From Phycisphaerae bacterium (GTDB lineage Bacteria; Planctomycetota; Phycisphaerae; UBA1845), in NCBI GenBank assembly GCA_029260075.1, contig JAJDDY010000028.1, positions 113,108 through 177,107 on the forward strand: a stretch of DNA of 64,000 bases, read 5' to 3'. The notes under the pieces are model-generated. The model ran no database searches and was not told the origin of the DNA. It saw only the letters and a program-made list of their open reading frames with translations. Position numbers and translations under genes: made by a program. This document shows positions 8,675 through 17,087 of the stretch, in pieces. Positions within the stretch are counted from its first letter, which is position 1. Each line of letters starts with the position of its first letter.

Positions 8675-9661
8675 TCAGTTTGCTGAGGGCATCGGAACGG
8701 ATCGCCCAGCCGCAGCAGCGGCAAGCGCCTCGCGCACCCATTGGCCGTTTTCATGGGCCATACGCCGTGTGGCGATTCGGTCGCGCGACATCGGTCCGCC
8801 GCCGCGAACCACACGTACGAATTCCTCCCAATCCGGTTCGGCATAGTGCCAATGGTTTGTCTCTTTGTCGTGCCGGATGCTCTTGTCGGGGACGGTAAGC
8901 TTGAGGTCGAAAATCTTCGGCACGAACTGGTTGAGAAACTGCTGACGCTGCTCGTCGTTCGTCTTGAGTTTGATCCGCCAGCGAACCAGAAGCTTGGTAT
9001 GTGTGGAGACCTTATCCGACGGTCCGTGGAACATCATGATCGGCGCCCACCAACGGTCCAGCGCCTCTTGAAGCATTTCATGCTGCGCCCGCGTGCCGGT
9101 CGCCATGGTGAAGCACATTTCATACCCGTGCTTCATGTGAAATGCCTCTTCGTAGCAAATACGCTTCAACGCTCGTGCGTATGGGCCGTACGAGCCCTCC
9201 GACATCATCGCTTGGTTGATGATCGCGGCGCCGTCAATCAGCCACGCGATGATCGCCACGTCTGCCCACGTTTCCGACGGATAGTGAAACACATTGGAAA
9301 ACTTACTCTTGCCGGCGATGAGTGACTCGATCAATTCCTCACGACTCGGTCCCAGTGTTTCGGCCGCGCGATAGAGTAGCTGCGCATGACCCACTTCGTC
9401 CTGCACCTTCGCAACCAACGCCATTTTCCGCTTGAACGTCGGCGCGTGCGGTATCCACTTACCCTCGGGCAGAGCGCCGCAGATTTCGCTGTTGGCGTGT
9501 ACGTGAATCAGGCGAATGAGCTGCTGTCGGTATTGATCGGGCATCCAGTCAGCCGGTTCGATCTTTTCACCGCGGTTGATTCGGGCTTCGAACTCAGCCA
9601 ACCGGTGATCGTATTCCTGCGGCGATAGGCCGTTGAGTTCGTTTGCTACTGCCGTAACCAT
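8675..9661 (-). CDS. paaA: Phenylacetyl-CoA epoxidase catalytic subunit PaaA
   Basis: 328 residues, full length. PaaA holds the diiron centre that inserts one oxygen of O2 into phenylacetyl-CoA to give the ring 1,2-epoxide, the entry step of aerobic phenylacetate breakdown. Iron-ligand motifs are visible: [22 protein letters not shown] and [14 protein letters not shown] weak AGGATGG Shine-Dalgarno precedes the ATG. It is the first enzyme gene after the TetR regulator, 114 bases downstream of that gene. The rest of the pathway (paaE, G, Z, F, H, J, K) is not in the window. Confidence 0.96.
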   Translation of the reverse strand: MVTAVANELNGLSPQEYDHRLAEFEARINRGEKIEPADWMPDQYRQQLIRLIHVHANSEICGALPEGKWIPHAPTFKRKMALVAKVQDEVGHAQLLYRAAETLGPSREELIESLIAGKSKFSNVFHYPSETWADVAIIAWLIDGAAIINQAMMSEGSYGPYARALKRICYEEAFHMKHGYEMCFTMATGTRAQHEMLQEALDRWWAPIMMFHGPSDKVSTHTKLLVRWRIKLKTNDEQRQQFLNQFVPKIFDLKLTVPDKSIRHDKETNHWHYAEPDWEEFVRVVRGGGPMSRDRIATRRMAHENGQWVREALAAAAAGRSVPMPSAN

Positions 9662-9775
9662 GTCACCATCCTATGTGTTGCAGAATTTCTCGAACAACGC
9701 CTCATCGTGTTACGCGACCATATGACTCCGCCGTTGTCACACGCGGCTGACGATCGCGCTCGGTTATTCAATCCG

Positions 9776-10360
9776 TCACGGTCCCGCACGACGCAGTCCG
9801 TCGAACAGCATGTTGGTCATCTTTCGCGCGATCTGATCCGGCGCCATGGAACCGCCTGCGCGATACCACAGATAGATCCAATTGATCGACGAGAGAATCA
9901 GCAGCGTGGCGAATTTTTCATCTAAGTCAGCGAAGGTGCCGTCGCGAATACATGCCCGGACCAACGATCGAAAGAGTTGTTCATAGGCGTCGCGCCGAGC
10001 GGCGAATTCGCCGCGCCGCGGCTGGCTTAGGTGTCGCCACTGTGTGGAATAGACTGACGCCGCCGTAACGTTGGCTGTGACTACTTCGACGTGCCCGACG
10101 ATCGCCCGGCGCAGTTTTTCCGTCGGCAGCAAGTCGGCGTCCACGATTGGTTCGATCATCGCAAAGAATCGATCCGCCGCGTTGCCCACACTTTCCCACA
10201 GCAGGTCTTCTTTGGTCTCGATGTGCGTATATAGGCTTCCGGCTTTGATGCCCAACGCGTCGGCGATTTCGCGAACGCTCGTGGCTTGGAATCCGCGATC
10301 GGCAAAGAGCAACTCCGCCGTCGTCAACACCTGCTCACGTCTATGTGTGGTTGCGTCCAT
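9776..10360 (-). CDS. TetR/AcrR-family regulator of the paa block (PaaR-like)
   Basis: 194 residues. The N-terminal TetR helix-turn-helix is plain: ELLFADRGFQATSVREIAD and ALGIKAGSLYTHIETKEDLL. The C-terminal ligand domain is of the large-pocket kind seen in acyl-CoA-responsive regulators. It lies directly upstream of paaABCD on the same strand, and a 20-bp palindrome sits 9 bases before its start codon, so I infer autoregulated repression relieved by an acyl-CoA, probably phenylacetyl-CoA. The ligand is an inference from context, not visible in the sequence. Confidence 0.9.
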   Translation of the reverse strand: MDATTHRREQVLTTAELLFADRGFQATSVREIADALGIKAGSLYTHIETKEDLLWESVGNAADRFFAMIEPIVDADLLPTEKLRRAIVGHVEVVTANVTAASVYSTQWRHLSQPRRGEFAARRDAYEQLFRSLVRACIRDGTFADLDEKFATLLILSSINWIYLWYRAGGSMAPDQIARKMTNMLFDGLRRAGP

Positions 10361-10369
10361 TGCTAAATC

Positions 10370-10389
10370 CCTAACAAGCGCTTGCTAGG
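10370..10389. promoter_or_regulatory. Probable TetR-type operator, 20-bp palindrome
   Basis: CCTAACAAGCGCTTGCTAGG is palindromic with a single mismatched pair (position 5 of the left half-site against its partner). It lies 10-29 bases upstream of the TetR-family start codon. TetR regulators typically bind such sites in their own promoter. I saw no second copy in the 114 bases before paaA, so one site may control the whole block. Confidence 0.75.
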
Positions 10390-10912
10390 TGAAGCATACA
10401 TCATGCAGAGGCACTTGGCAATCCGCGCCGTAGAAGTCTCGTGCTTGGGCGTGCATGACACTATTGGCGGCTTGCGAATCATCGAACCTGTGCGCGATTC
10501 AGTCCGCGCCGTAGCTCTTGTCAGAGCCCCGAGCGCAAGCGAGCGGGTCGCGACACGTTTGATTGACCGCCCAAGACCCGGCGCTGGTGTTTCGGGCTCT
10601 GAAAGCTGCCCGCCGATTGTGTCACGAACCCCGTGCTTGGTTCGGATCTGTTCGGGCCGTAGGTCTACTCAGCCGCCAGCGTACGTCGGTGACACGGAAG
10701 TGGCACTGGATGCGTCGATGATCCACCGTGCGGACATATTCGAACTTGGCGTGACCGGTGCCCCACTAACGGTACCAAACCCTTGGGCTTCGGATCCCCG
10801 AATACCCTGCAAGACGACGATGATACGCAATATTCGGATAATTCATTGTTTTTCCTTGAACTCGGCGACCGGTCATGGGATACTCTCAACTATCGGCCCC
10901 GGAGACTTACCT
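10390..10912. other. Intergenic region with one inverted repeat
   Basis: No convincing gene. Around 10520-10605 the strands TCAGAGCCCCGAGCGCAAGC and TTTCGGGCTCTGA form an imperfect inverted repeat; a related GGTCAGAGCCCGC ... CGGCTCTGA pair lies near 27327-27380. Promoters for the divergent genes on each side should lie here, but no clear -35/-10 pair was found. Confidence 0.5.
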
Positions 10913-11441
10913 ATGAACACCAGCGCCAGAGGTGTCACGCTGTTCGTCGTGGCGGGTTTTTTCGTACTCCCACATGTCGCGCTTGCCCAGGTGAATCCGC
11001 TTCGGATCATTGCTGATACGGATACGATTGTTCCCGGTCAGGTGGTTCCCTTCCAGATTTTTGCGCAGCTTCAGGGCGTGGACCCTGCTATCAGCGGGCG
11101 CAACATCGTCTTCGGTGCTTGCTGCCCCACGGGGATCTATGGCTGGTTCGACGACGAACTTCGTGTCATTGTCAATACCAACTCGACGTTTCCTGGTTCG
11201 GGCAATCCGCTGGGATTTGATCTGGCGTCGGGTAGCAGTCCCTCGATCAGCGGACGCAACGTGGCCTTCTCGTAATGTTCCCATGGAACACACGATCGAC
11301 GGAATCTACGGGCGCATCATCGATCCACCGGTACCGGCAACTTCTACGTGGTCGTTGATTGTGTTGACCGTGATGTTGCTAGGAGTAGGCACCTTCGTTG
11401 TCATACGGAGGGGCGCTCGCACGAGTCGAACAGACGACTGA
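10913..11441 (+). pseudogene. Secreted repeat protein with C-terminal membrane anchor, frameshifted
   Basis: From ATG 10913 a signal peptide (TLFVVAGFFVLPHVALAQ) leads into a domain containing ISGRNIVF, GIYGWFDDELRVIV and ISGRNVAF units; the frame stops at 11275. The neighbouring frame continues from about 11272 with NVPMEHTIDGIYGRI and then an anchor, PATSTWSLIVLTVML plus an RR tail, ending at 11441. This is the pattern of IPTL-CTERM-like sorting anchors. Restoring two bases at the TCGTAATG junction would join the parts as SGNVPMEHTIDGIYG, giving about 175 residues. The protein is also short for a repeat protein, so internal units may be lost. It could instead be a sequencing error. Confidence 0.7.
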
Positions 11442-11479
11442 GGAATTTCAAACGAACCTCGAATACAGGAGAGACCGAA

Positions 11480-13341
11480 ATGGCAACGTATATGTACGGA
11501 TCGGTGAGGAAGCAGTCGACACGAGGGCATCATAGCGGACGCTTGCTCGCGGTTGTTCTGTGGTCGTCGGCGCTCATAGCCGCGTCGTCCACGACGGCGC
11601 TGGGGCAGGGTGCGTGGGTCGATTTTGAAGAAGACGCATCGAGAATTGTCGGCGGCGTGGACCCAAGTGGACGCCCGGTCATCAACGACGCGCCCTGCGA
11701 TTCGGCATGCACCGATGCATGCGTTGCCGCCAATAGTTGTCAGTGCGCGTGCGAGAAAGACATCGCCGTCGGAGATTTGGACGGGAGCCTCTCTGGACTC
11801 GCTGACCTTATTGGAGCCTCTCTGGACTCGCTGACCTTATTATTGTTCGCAAGCAGCCCATGATGAGAACTGGCGGCGTGTCGAACCTTCTCTTTATGAA
11901 CGAAAACGGTACGATGGTCGAACGCACGGCGGATTTCTCCCCCTGCTTGCAGGATCCGACGCAGGACCGCGATGTAGTGATCAAAGATATTAACGGTGAT
12001 GAGCGTCCTGACGTTATCACCGCGCCGACGTTCGGCGAACATCCCCGGGTTTACATAAATCTAGGTGACGACTCGCAGGGCAACTGGCGCGGGTTGTGTT
12101 TGTGCTACGACACCCAGACCGACACCTGCCACGATGTGTCCTATTTGAGCACGAACGCCGTTTGCTATGAGGATGCGACGGACAACTGCTTCGTCAACAT
12201 TCCAGCCTTGAACGACGAGCTTCGCATTCCCACCTTCCCGAATCCTCCGCATTTCTGCGGCGTGGCTGCGGGAGACGTTGACGATGACGATTGCCCAGAT
12301 TTGTATTTCACCGACTACGAATGCGACGCCCCCACGTGCGCTCAGCCGCCTACCCCGCGTTTGTTCGACCGGTTGCTACTCAATACAAAGGTAGGCGGCG
12401 TCTGTACCGGATTTTTTACCGACGTGACCAACACGCCGTCCACGCGTCTGTGCCCTAACGGTTCGCCCTGTTTCTACGAAACCGGATTCGGTACGGGTGC
12501 CCAGATAATCGATATGAACAACGACGGCGTGAACGACATCGTACGCGCGGAGGATAAGAAACTTGATATCATGTACAACGATGAGAACAACGTCGGACAC
12601 TTCGACGTGATTCACCACCTGCACGACGAGTTTCTGAATTTGAACAAATCGTATATGTTCGCGGCCGGCGATATGAACCAGGACTTGGGTAACGATTTGT
12701 ACGTGGTCAAGACAAACCAGGATGCTTTTCTCATCAACATGTGCGTCGATCCTCAAGGGCAATCCATCGACTGCGATCGGGGCGATGGGACGGTGCAGTT
12801 TGTTGCGCCGGTGGCAGTTAGCAACAGTCCAGAGACGATGTACAACGGAGGCAACGCCGGTCTGATCGATCTGAACAACGACACGTTGCTCGATGTTCTT
12901 GTGTCCGACCTGGATGCAAAGGGTACTCAAGAACACTTTCTGAGGATTCTTCGTACGCATGTCAACCCGCAAACGCAGGCGGTCGACGTACGGGATCCGA
13001 TGGGCACGCTAGATTGTGACTGGAGCACGCGTCACACGTACGACACCGGTGTACTGGACATCGACGGCGACGGCAACCGCGATCTTTGGGCGGCGAACGA
13101 CGAAGGAAACCACGTGTTTCTGTGGTATGCCCCAACGGATTGCGATGGTGACAATGTGACCGACGGTTGCCTCGGCGACATCGGCGCCTGCTGTCCTCCG
13201 TTCATCGGTGTCTGTTCCGATACGTTCAGGGAGTGCTGTGACGCGCAGGGCGGGTTGTTTCTAGCCAACGCCCGCTGCGGCGATCCGGACTTCAAGTGTC
13301 CCTCGCAAACACAAAACGCATCCATACCACCCACGCCGTAG
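11480..13341 (+). pseudogene. FG-GAP/VCBS-type secreted protein, split by a 29-bp tandem duplication
   Basis: The first frame (11480-11863) has a signal peptide (LLAVVLWSSALIAASSTTAL) and ends in the unit DLDGSLSGLADLI; the second (11860-13341) begins with a fragment that continues the same unit. Removing one copy of the 29-bp repeat at 11784-11841 fuses them into one frame of about 610 residues reading DLDGSLSGLADLIIVRKQ across the join. The product has several D-x-D/N-x-D-x-x-D FG-GAP calcium loops (DINGDERPDV, DVDDDDCPDL, DMNNDGVNDI, DLNNDTLLDV, DIDGDGNRDL), as in beta-propeller surface proteins, and a Cys-rich C-terminus. The second frame has its own ATGATG overlapping the first stop, so partial coupled translation is conceivable. 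Confidence 0.85.
11784..11841 (+). repeat. 29-bp perfect tandem duplication inside a coding region
   Basis: GGAGCCTCTCTGGACTCGCT followed by GACCTTATT occurs at 11784-11812 and immediately again at 11813-11841. Because 29 is not a multiple of three, it shifts the reading frame of the FG-GAP gene. Loss of one copy by slippage or recombination would restore the gene. Confidence 0.95.
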
Positions 13342-13358
13342 CCAAGCGGATTCGGTAT

Positions 13359-13382
13359 GCGGCACAACAAGGCTTGTGCCGC
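13359..13382 (+). terminator. Possible terminator hairpin after the FG-GAP gene
   Basis: GCGGCACAA and TTGTGCCGC form a perfect nine-base stem with a six-base loop, starting 18 bases after the stop codon at 13341. No T-run follows, so intrinsic termination is uncertain. Confidence 0.35.
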
Positions 13383-13478
13383 GATGCGATCGAGAAGGAC
13401 CGACGACGAAGCTGTCATATAGGCCGCGTCGCCGTGGAGTAGCCAAGCTGGACGCCGATTCGCCCGGGCGATACCGTC

Positions 13479-14153
13479 TTACCCCCCGGTTCCATGATTC
13501 CACTGCAGTGCATCGCGCAAAGGTTTCTTCGGTAGGTCGGGCACGGTGCAGTCCGTCGCCGGGTAGCCGACGGGAATGAGCAGGAATGGTTTTTCGTTGC
13601 TTGGTCGACCGAGCAGTTCGCGGAGAAACTTCATCGGGTTGGGCGTGTGCGTCAGCGTCGCCAGACCCACTTGATGGCAGGCCATCAGGAACATGCCGGC
13701 CGCTATGCCCACCGACTCCGCGGGATAGTAGTTAAGCACGCGCTCGCCGTCTTCCATTTCCCAGTCGATGCGAAACATGACGACAAGCCACGGCGCGATT
13801 TCGAGAAAGGGCTTGTGGGCGTCCGTGCCGATCGGCTCCAACATGTCGAGCCATTTCTGCGGAAACCGCCGGTCGTAGTTGTCGCGTTCCTCTTGCTCCG
13901 CCGCCAGGCGAATTTCGTGCTTGAGCTTCGGATCGTCCACAGCCACAAACCGCCAGGGTTTGCGATTGGCGCCGCTCGGTGCGCTGTGTCCGACGGCGAC
14001 CAACTTCTCGATCAAATCGCGTGCCACGGGCTCGTCACTGAAAAATCGACAACTTCGCCGTGTGGCCATATCAGCCAGCACGATATCCGCCCGAGCGCGC
14101 ATCTCCTCATCGCTTCGTCGAGGAAAGTCATACGGTATCATTCTCGCGGGCAT
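13479..14153 (-). CDS. Nitroreductase-family flavoprotein, iodotyrosine-deiodinase-like
   Basis: 224 residues. FMN-binding features of the nitroreductase fold are present: ATRRSCRFFSDEPV near the start, HSAPSGANRKPW, and PVGYPA near the end. The stretch LTHTPNPMKFL, the lid arrangement E-x3-Y ... W ... K (EERDNYDRRFPQKW, then HKPFLEIAP) and NEKPFLLIPVGYPATDCTVP closely resemble iodotyrosine deiodinases rather than generic nitroreductases. Deiodinases remove iodide or bromide from halotyrosines. The role in this bacterium is unknown; reductive dehalogenation of halophenols is an inference. Confidence 0.88.
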   Translation of the reverse strand: MPARMIPYDFPRRSDEEMRARADIVLADMATRRSCRFFSDEPVARDLIEKLVAVGHSAPSGANRKPWRFVAVDDPKLKHEIRLAAEQEERDNYDRRFPQKWLDMLEPIGTDAHKPFLEIAPWLVVMFRIDWEMEDGERVLNYYPAESVGIAAGMFLMACHQVGLATLTHTPNPMKFLRELLGRPSNEKPFLLIPVGYPATDCTVPDLPKKPLRDALQWNHGTGG

Positions 14154-14182
14154 AGCCTCTCAGCCTTTCAATCAGGAGCTCG

Positions 14183-14320
14183 GAACGTGTGGGAGATCCC
14201 CCTTTGCCGAGCCGCGCCCGTTAGGAAGCGATCCGGGTTCGCGGGTAAGAACCGCTTCCTCACGGGCGCGGCTCGGTTCGTCGCGAACCGTCTGATACGT
14301 CTTCTCACACACGTTCTCAG
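14183..14320. repeat. Dispersed hairpin repeat family A, full copy
   Basis: CCGAGCCGCGCCCGTTAGGA and the complementary TCCTCACGGGCGCGGCTCGG form the inner arms; the right outer motif CGTCTTCTCACACACGTTCT is intact, while the left one (CGTGTGGGAGATC) has diverged. It fills the 208-base gap between the nitroreductase gene and the next gene. Confidence 0.85.
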
Positions 14321-14361
14321 ATGTAGTATGACCTGATCAGTACCGACCGCCAACCACAGGT

Positions 14362-15030
14362 TCACCGGCGGCGTCGCTCATTGTGCAACATCGTTCGCAG
14401 TACGTCGCGTGCGATGCGCACCGCAGCCTCCCGCTGCATCGCCGCCAAGTTACGCTGTGCCCGGCGATAAAAGGTCAATCCCCACAAGAACAGTGGGACC
14501 GACGGTGCGACCACGAGGACCACGCTAAGACCGGCCGCAACCGCGTACGGCATGAAGTCGTGCATCAGGTATGCAAACCCCCCGATGGGGATGGAGGCCG
14601 TACATAGGGCGAGCGCAATGTGAAAATCAAGAATGATTCCGCGCCATCCACTCTTGGATTCAAAAACCGTCCGAGCGTAGCGTAGGCTGATCCACCACAG
14701 GAACGCCAGGCCCACCGGCATACTCACCGTGACAATCGAGAATTCCCGCCACGTCGCAGCGAGCGAAGCAACCACAACAAACATAGTGAGGGCACAAGCG
14801 GTGCAGACCGTCGGCGCCGTTTCCATACTTCGCAGCGCGTGCTTGATCAGATTCGCCGGAATCTGGACGGCCCCAAGATCGTTGAGGTCTCCACATTCCG
14901 GACATCGCACCGGATCGCCGGACAGCCCGCGAAGGTTGTATCCGCAGGTCAGACAATACAAGTTCTCATCGATGGCGCCGTCCGAAACTGGAATCGCGTA
15001 GGGCACCGGATTGTCGGTAGTTACGGACAT
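14362..15030 (-). CDS. Membrane protein with N-terminal zinc ribbon, function unknown
   Basis: 222 residues from ATG 15030; the upstream extension of the frame looks noncoding. The N-terminus has LYCLTCGYNLRGL and RCPECGDL, a two-CxxC ribbon. Four hydrophobic segments follow (about residues 75-95, 100-120, 140-160 and 165-190), ending in a basic tail (HNERRRR). The ribbon is of the same pattern as that of the membrane protein at 57974-59449. I recognise the architecture as common in planctomycetes but not the function. Confidence 0.75.
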   Translation of the reverse strand: MSVTTDNPVPYAIPVSDGAIDENLYCLTCGYNLRGLSGDPVRCPECGDLNDLGAVQIPANLIKHALRSMETAPTVCTACALTMFVVVASLAATWREFSIVTVSMPVGLAFLWWISLRYARTVFESKSGWRGIILDFHIALALCTASIPIGGFAYLMHDFMPYAVAAGLSVVLVVAPSVPLFLWGLTFYRRAQRNLAAMQREAAVRIARDVLRTMLHNERRRR

Positions 15031-15161
15031 GGCCAAGCCCAAAGTGTGAAACGGCGTACCTGTGGTCCGATGCGTGCTGACAGGCGTTGTCAGAATCCGG
15101 TCTTCATTCCGGCCATGCACACATCGTAGGGGAGCGTTCCGATCCTCGGCAGCCGCGTCGA

Positions 15162-15623
15162 TCAGTCGTCGCTCTTGGGAAAGACCCACTCGCTCCCGGA
15201 TGGGGCGTAGTCCAAGAGTTCGCCCTCTTGAAAGTAGAGTGCCATTTCTTCAGCCGCCGACTCCGGTGCATCGCTGCCGTGTACGAGATTGTAGGACCGT
15301 GACGCGCCGAAGTCGCCGCGGATCGTACCGGGTTGCGCTTCGAATCCGAAGGTCTTGCCCATCAGTGTACGTGCGATGCTAATCGCGCGCTCACCCTGCA
15401 GTACCATCACAATAACCGGGCCACTAGTTACATAGTCGATCAGGCCCGGATAGAACGGCTTGCCCTTGTGCGGTGCATAGTGCTTTTCGGCCAACTCTTT
15501 GGAAATGCGCATCAGCTTCATGCCACCAAGGACCAACCCTTTTTCCTCAAAGCGCTGGACGATTCGCCCCGCAAGGCGGCGTTGCAAAGCATCGGGTTTC
15601 AGTATGATCAGTGTTCGTTCCAC
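15162..15623 (-). CDS. ndk: Nucleoside diphosphate kinase
   Basis: 153 residues. Ndk transfers the gamma phosphate of ATP to nucleoside diphosphates through a phosphohistidine. TLIILKPDALQRR starts the family domain, and the active-site histidine is in NLVHGSDAPESA. I chose the GTG at 15623 because GAGG lies eight bases upstream and the protein then begins VERTLIILKP as usual; the in-frame ATG at 15653 would add ten atypical residues. It appears monocistronic. Confidence 0.96.
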   Translation of the reverse strand: MERTLIILKPDALQRRLAGRIVQRFEEKGLVLGGMKLMRISKELAEKHYAPHKGKPFYPGLIDYVTSGPVIVMVLQGERAISIARTLMGKTFGFEAQPGTIRGDFGASRSYNLVHGSDAPESAAEEMALYFQEGELLDYAPSGSEWVFPKSDD

Positions 15624-15714
15624 GTGTTGTTCCTCACTTTCGCAGCCCGTCATGCGGACTTTGTGTTGGGTAGTCGTTGAACAAGTGTGAGATCGGCGTT
15701 ACGTCCGCAACCTA

Positions 15715-16710
15715 CTACTGCGGACGCGCCGCGCGAACCAGGGCGTCCAGGTTCGCTTCCGGCACACGGTCCGGATCAAACGTACAACCAGGGGCGAGAA
15801 TCATCGGCTGATCGCCAGCTTGACGCAAGGCGTCATGCGCCTCGGCTTCCACGTCCTCAGGTGAACCGTCCGGTAGCGTGCTCAGATTGTCAACGCCGCC
15901 GCAAATCGCCCGGGGCGTTCGCTGCACAGCTTCGGCAATTGACGGACCCGCCGCCCGGTCCGCCCAGTTGATCGCATGCACGGGGTAGGCGGCAAACGAA
16001 CCAAAATCCCGAGCCGTTCCGCAAACGTGCAGAAAGTTGGCCGATCCGCCGGCCGCTGCCGTGATAATCTGCCCGTCGCCGATGCGCACCATCTCGTCGT
16101 ACGTGCTGTGCCCGTTCTCGTCGGTGTCGACCCAGTCATCCCGAACGCTAAGGAACACGCCGTCAGCTCCGGCTTCGATGCATCGTTTGGCGAAGTTCGC
16201 CTGCGACGCGGCGATGGCATCGATGGCCATACCCACATCGCCTCGGTTTTCGCGCAGCAGTTCGGTGATGCGCTTGTCCGGCGCCTTGGGTGGTGCGCCG
16301 AGCAATGGTGGGCTGTGACGGTCGGAGGTTCTCGGTACGACCACGCGCCTGAGTATCGTCCACGCATTGAACAGCGTCGTAATCAGCAAGACCTTGCCGC
16401 TCAGTTCGGCGCTCAGCGCGCGTATCAATTGGAGCTGCCGACCGTACCCTGCCTCGTCGCCGCGAAGTACGGGAAGATCGCGCAGGTCACCGGCGCAGCA
16501 GACGTCACGCTGCGTCGGGTACGGGTTGTCGTTCATCACCTTGAGGAAGTCTAGATCGAAGCGGGACAGCAGCTTGAGATGCGCATCGACCGCCGCCTGT
16601 CCGAATTGGCAGTCCGGCGAAAAATGATACCAAAAGCTCACCGGCGGACGGTCGGGTTGTTTACCGGCCAGCACCGATGCCACACGCTCGATTCGTGTCA
16701 TTTCGACCAT
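15715..16710 (-). CDS. Uroporphyrinogen decarboxylase (UroD)-family protein
   Basis: 331 residues from ATG 16710 (MVEMTRIERV); ATG 16701 is equally possible. The N-terminus RVASVLAGKQPDRPPV, the central EAGADGVFLSV and the C-terminal GGVDNLSTLPDGSPEDVEAE and APGCTFDPDRVPEANL are typical of the wider UroD/MtaA superfamily. It lacks the FxGxPxTxA-type heme signature that I would expect in a true HemE, so I favour the corrinoid methyltransferase or uncharacterised decarboxylase branch. Substrate is unknown. Confidence 0.85.
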   Translation of the reverse strand: MVEMTRIERVASVLAGKQPDRPPVSFWYHFSPDCQFGQAAVDAHLKLLSRFDLDFLKVMNDNPYPTQRDVCCAGDLRDLPVLRGDEAGYGRQLQLIRALSAELSGKVLLITTLFNAWTILRRVVVPRTSDRHSPPLLGAPPKAPDKRITELLRENRGDVGMAIDAIAASQANFAKRCIEAGADGVFLSVRDDWVDTDENGHSTYDEMVRIGDGQIITAAAGGSANFLHVCGTARDFGSFAAYPVHAINWADRAAGPSIAEAVQRTPRAICGGVDNLSTLPDGSPEDVEAEAHDALRQAGDQPMILAPGCTFDPDRVPEANLDALVRAARPQ

Positions 16711-16838
16711 AGTCGGCAATGTAGGGCAACAGGGCGAACGGTTCAACCGCCAACCGATGGGGTGGCACGCGTTCTCAATTGTGCAAGAAAAGAACCCGGG
16801 CGAACCATGTGGTTCGCCGGGGCGTAGCGCTTACCATT

Positions 16839-17062
16839 GCCTGGGTGGCCCACCTATTCAAGACGTGTGTGAGAGGAAGTATTAAACCGTTTGCGATGAA
16901 CCGAGCCGCGCCCGTGAGGAAGCGGTTTTTCACCCGCGAGCCCGGATCGCTTCCTGTCGGGCGCGGTTCGGCAGGACGTTTCTCGCACACGTCCTCAGAG
17001 GCGCGTGAGCCGAATCCGGCATCGATTCGACTCCCCCCACGGCTAAAGCCATGGGCCACCCA
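16839..17062. repeat. Compound repeat: family A hairpin nested in a family B inverted pair
   Basis: CTGGGTGGCCCAC at 16842 and CATGGGCCACCC at about 17050 are the outer ends of a family B element; between them lies a full family A hairpin (16862-16996: CGTGTGTGAGAGG, GAGCCGCGCCCGTGAGGAAG, its complement, and TCTCGCACACG). The right family B part reads ATTCGACTCCCCCCACGGCT followed by AAAGCC. The arrangement suggests that family A was inserted into, or recombined with, family B. Confidence 0.75.
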
Positions 17063-17087
17063 AGCCGTCGCTTTGCGACCGTTGTGT

